Positions 4,991 through 6,430 of a DNA stretch of 6,430 nt are shown piece after piece; the stretch's first letter is position 1, and every line of letters starts with the position of its first letter. The stretch spans positions 1-6,430 of the forward strand of contig CABQMV010000109.1 of NCBI GenBank assembly GCA_902465325.1, given 5' to 3'. The notes beneath the pieces are model-generated. The model saw only the letters and a list, made by a program, of their open reading frames with translations. It was not told where the DNA came from and ran no database searches. A program made the translations under genes and the position numbers. The stretch is from an uncultured Oscillospiraceae bacterium (lineage in GTDB: Bacteria; Bacillota; Clostridia; UBA1212; SIG427).

Positions 4991-6430
4991 TTCAGTTACA
5001 GCTACCAGCCTGCCCATGATGATGAAGCGGTCAGCGCCGCCATTGGTGCAGGTGGAAAGGGTCAGTACCTTGTCACTGGAAGTGACGGAAACGCCGGTTT
5101 CAATCACAGAGCGTTCCTGCATCGCGGAAAGCCAGGTCGTATATGCGCCGCTGTCTTTCCATTCCAGCGCCCAGGGAGAAGTTTCGCTGCCGGATTCCTC
5201 CGGGCTTGCCACAAACGCGGAAAACACTTCGGCTACATAGCCGCCCTCCGGCGTTACCAGGTACATTTCCGGGTGTTCGTCATAGTAAGCCTGCGCTTTG
5301 TATTCCACCAGCGTGGAGAACATAGAGCCGTCACGCATGTTGTGCCCATAGATGATCGTGTTGTTGTCGGAAAAATCCTCCGCGTTTTCATAGTCGATGA
5401 ACAGGCAGCCCACCTTGTTTGCCGTACCGTCATACAGGTGTTTCAGGTAGTAGCTGTTATCCTCGCCCTGCGTTACCGGGTACTGAATGACCGTGCCGGG
5501 AAGCTCCAGCCACGCCTTGACATCCGGCCCCTGGGCCAGCAGGCTTTCAAAATCCACCGTGGGAAGGGAAACGGAGGAAGCGCCGGTTTCCTCCGGCGCC
5601 TCCGCATCTCCATTTTCCCCGTCCGTTTCTGCCGGGGTGACATATTCCGAAAGACCGGCATAGGTATCGGCGCTTTCCTTGTACTGGCCGATCTCCCGCG
5701 CCAGCATGAAGCCGCTGCCTACCGTCATGGCAATGCAGATCAGAAGCGCGCCGGCTGCCGCTTTGCGGCGCCCGGTACTGGCCTTCTGTCCCTTTTTCTT
5801 GTAAGTGCACAGGAAAAGGGCAATGCCGCTGCCGACCACCGCCGCGCCCAACACGCCGATCCAGATATACAGGTTATAATCATCGCCTGTCTGCGGGACC
5901 GGCTTGGAAGGATTGGAAGGCGTTGCCGGGCTATCCGGGTTATCCGGCGTATCAGGCGTTTCCGGGGTTTCTTCCTCCGGCTTTTCATTGAAGAAGCTCA
6001 CCTCGGCGGTTTCATCGGCCTTGATCTCCACCGTGGCGCCATCCGGGATGATATAGTCCTCGCTGGCCTTATTTTTCACCTCGGTCACAGTGTATTTGCC
6101 CACGCGCAGCCCTTCGATCAGGATGATAGCATTGTAACAGGCTTCAAGGTATTGCCGGTCTAAAACCTTTGGGACAGGCTTCTTCTCCCTTTCACTGTCC
6201 CGACGGTCCGGCATGAAGCCTGACGGACCTTGACAAAGAAAGCCCGACGGGAGGCCGCCGGTGCAGTATAAGGCAGACGGATACGTTCTGTCCTGTATCG
6301 AGCCATGCGTCCGGTGCGCCATGACCTCCCCTGGGAGCGAGCGATAAACACTGACCGCAAAACAGACGTGGTGGTCTGTGGGCCATGACATACAGGACAG
6401 GTTAAAGATACTCGCGCGTTGAACGCCCAC
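4988..6430 (-). CDS. In-frame fusion: truncated CnaB/SpaA-type pilin end with VPQTG signal, then class B sortase
   Basis: The frame is open from the right edge, so it may be partial (480 residues visible). Residues 1 to about 100 resemble nothing known to me. Residues 105-151 look like the last strands of a CnaB domain: KYTVTEVK with Glu117, and VSFFNEKP with Asn148, the positions of the catalytic Glu and isopeptide Asn. The Lys-bearing first strand is missing. A stalk with Pro at every third position (154-177) leads to VPQTG (178-182), a hydrophobic segment (187-207) and KKKGQK, a full cell-wall sorting signal. Without a stop the frame enters a class B sortase: signal anchor (about 224-243) and catalytic domain with YGHNM (His363), STC (Cys461) and ADRF (Arg468). 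Sortases join such signals to wall or pilin acceptors outside the cell. Both parts would face outward, so the topology is possible. No start codon for a free sortase lies before its anchor. Confidence 0.85.
   Translation of the reverse strand: MGVQRASIFNLSCMSWPTDHHVCFAVSVYRSLPGEVMAHRTHGSIQDRTYPSALYCTGGLPSGFLCQGPSGFMPDRRDSEREKKPVPKVLDRQYLEACYNAIILIEGLRVGKYTVTEVKNKASEDYIIPDGATVEIKADETAEVSFFNEKPEEETPETPDTPDNPDSPATPSNPSKPVPQTGDDYNLYIWIGVLGAAVVGSGIALFLCTYKKKGQKASTGRRKAAAGALLICIAMTVGSGFMLAREIGQYKESADTYAGLSEYVTPAETDGENGDAEAPEETGASSVSLPTVDFESLLAQGPDVKAWLELPGTVIQYPVTQGEDNSYYLKHLYDGTANKVGCLFIDYENAEDFSDNNTIIYGHNMRDGSMFSTLVEYKAQAYYDEHPEMYLVTPEGGYVAEVFSAFVASPEESGSETSPWALEWKDSGAYTTWLSAMQERSVIETGVSVTSSDKVLTLSTCTNGGADRFIIMGRLVAVTE
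5783..5899 (-). other. Cell-wall sorting signal inside the fusion frame
   Basis: This covers residues 178-216 of the fusion: VPQTG, then DDYNLY, a hydrophobic run IWIGVLGAAVVGSGIALF, and the charged tail KKKGQK. In a normal pilin or adhesin this would be the protein's C terminus. Cleavage between Thr181 and Gly182 would separate the pilin part from the sortase part. The motif departs from LPXTG by Val in place of Leu. Confidence 0.85.
5789..5794 (-). promoter_or_regulatory. Relict-looking Shine-Dalgarno before the sortase part
   Basis: On the minus strand AAGGGA lies 9 nt before the codon AGT (5777-5779). That codon sits where a free sortase would be expected to start, just before STGRRK and its signal anchor. 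There is no ATG, GTG or TTG in frame there. A lost start codon is an inference. Confidence 0.3.
6130..6430. other. Unassigned GC-rich stretch upstream of the pilin fragment
   Basis: The minus frame is open but its product (MGVQRASIFN...) is rich in Cys, His, Trp and Arg, with no domain I recognise and no signal peptide, so I doubt it is coding in this frame. Structure is present. An 11-bp inverted repeat has CTGTCCTGTAT at 6288-6298 and its complement at 6390-6400. Between its arms lies a hairpin ACAGAC/GTCTGT (6362-6367 with 6374-6379). GGTCCG/CGGACC (6205-6210 with 6224-6229) and a direct repeat GCCATGAC (6318-6325 and 6382-6389) are also present. The CnaB homology fades at about 6130-6150, which may be a second rearrangement joint. 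Confidence 0.5.

Noticed and set aside
4769..6163. Plus-strand open frame of 464 codons
   Set aside because: Only its first about 70 codons are real (AraC-type remnant). From about 4985 it is the antisense of the sortase and pilin, kept open by high GC, and has no domain logic.
6234..6344. Plus-strand stretch reading QRKPDGRPPVQYKADGYVLS and ending GSER-stop
   Set aside because: It looks somewhat protein-like and could be the end of a plus-strand gene, but a stop lies directly upstream (6231-6233) and it has no good start signal. Not supported enough to list as a gene.
6160..6386. Two short minus-strand Arg-rich frames (6160-6360 and 6192-6386)
   Set aside because: They overlap in different frames, have no recognisable domain or ribosome binding site, and have an Arg-rich make-up typical of GC-rich shadow frames.

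Overview
The window looks like a chromosome segment of a Gram-positive, low-to-moderate GC Firmicute, most likely a gut-type Clostridia member (Lachnospiraceae-like). This rests on sigma-A-type promoters, strong Shine-Dalgarno sites, a separate Wzz/BY-kinase pair, a YkuD transpeptidase, and a CnaB/class B sortase module of the kind carried by conjugative elements of these bacteria. The genus cannot be fixed from the sequence alone.

Left part (1-2264, all minus strand): a promoter at 2237-2264 drives a chain-length regulator (Wzz/CpsC type) and a BY-type tyrosine kinase (CpsD type), 13 bp apart. They form a membrane activator and kinase pair that would control surface polysaccharide export. 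Downstream lie tRNA-Gly(CCC) and tRNA-Thr(GGT), 6 bp apart, closed by a strong intrinsic terminator (290-329). That terminator overlaps a promoter for a two-TM protein running off the left edge.

Middle (2258-4564): galM (aldose 1-epimerase, plus strand) is read from a promoter whose -35 box is almost the same base pairs as the -35 of the wzz promoter, so the two transcription units should exclude each other. galM converges on a minus-strand L,D-transpeptidase with only 2 bp between stop codons. The transpeptidase has its own extended -10 promoter.

Right part (4565-6430): an AT-rich AraC-family regulator remnant (4741 to about 4981) has a good promoter, an inverted repeat over the -35, three perfect 12-bp tandem repeats, and a ribosome binding site. 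It is frameshifted near 4775 and cut off at its second helix-turn-helix. At about 4981-4990 the sequence switches abruptly to GC-rich DNA holding, on the minus strand, an open frame in which the last part of a CnaB/SpaA-type pilin, with a VPQTG sorting signal, is fused in frame to a complete class B sortase. Upstream of the pilin piece (about 6130-6430) the frame stays open but no longer resembles a pilin, which suggests a second rearrangement joint. The region reads as a scar of an integrated and decayed mobile element. The most unusual item is the substrate-sortase fusion; whether it is a working polyprotein or decay cannot be settled from this window.
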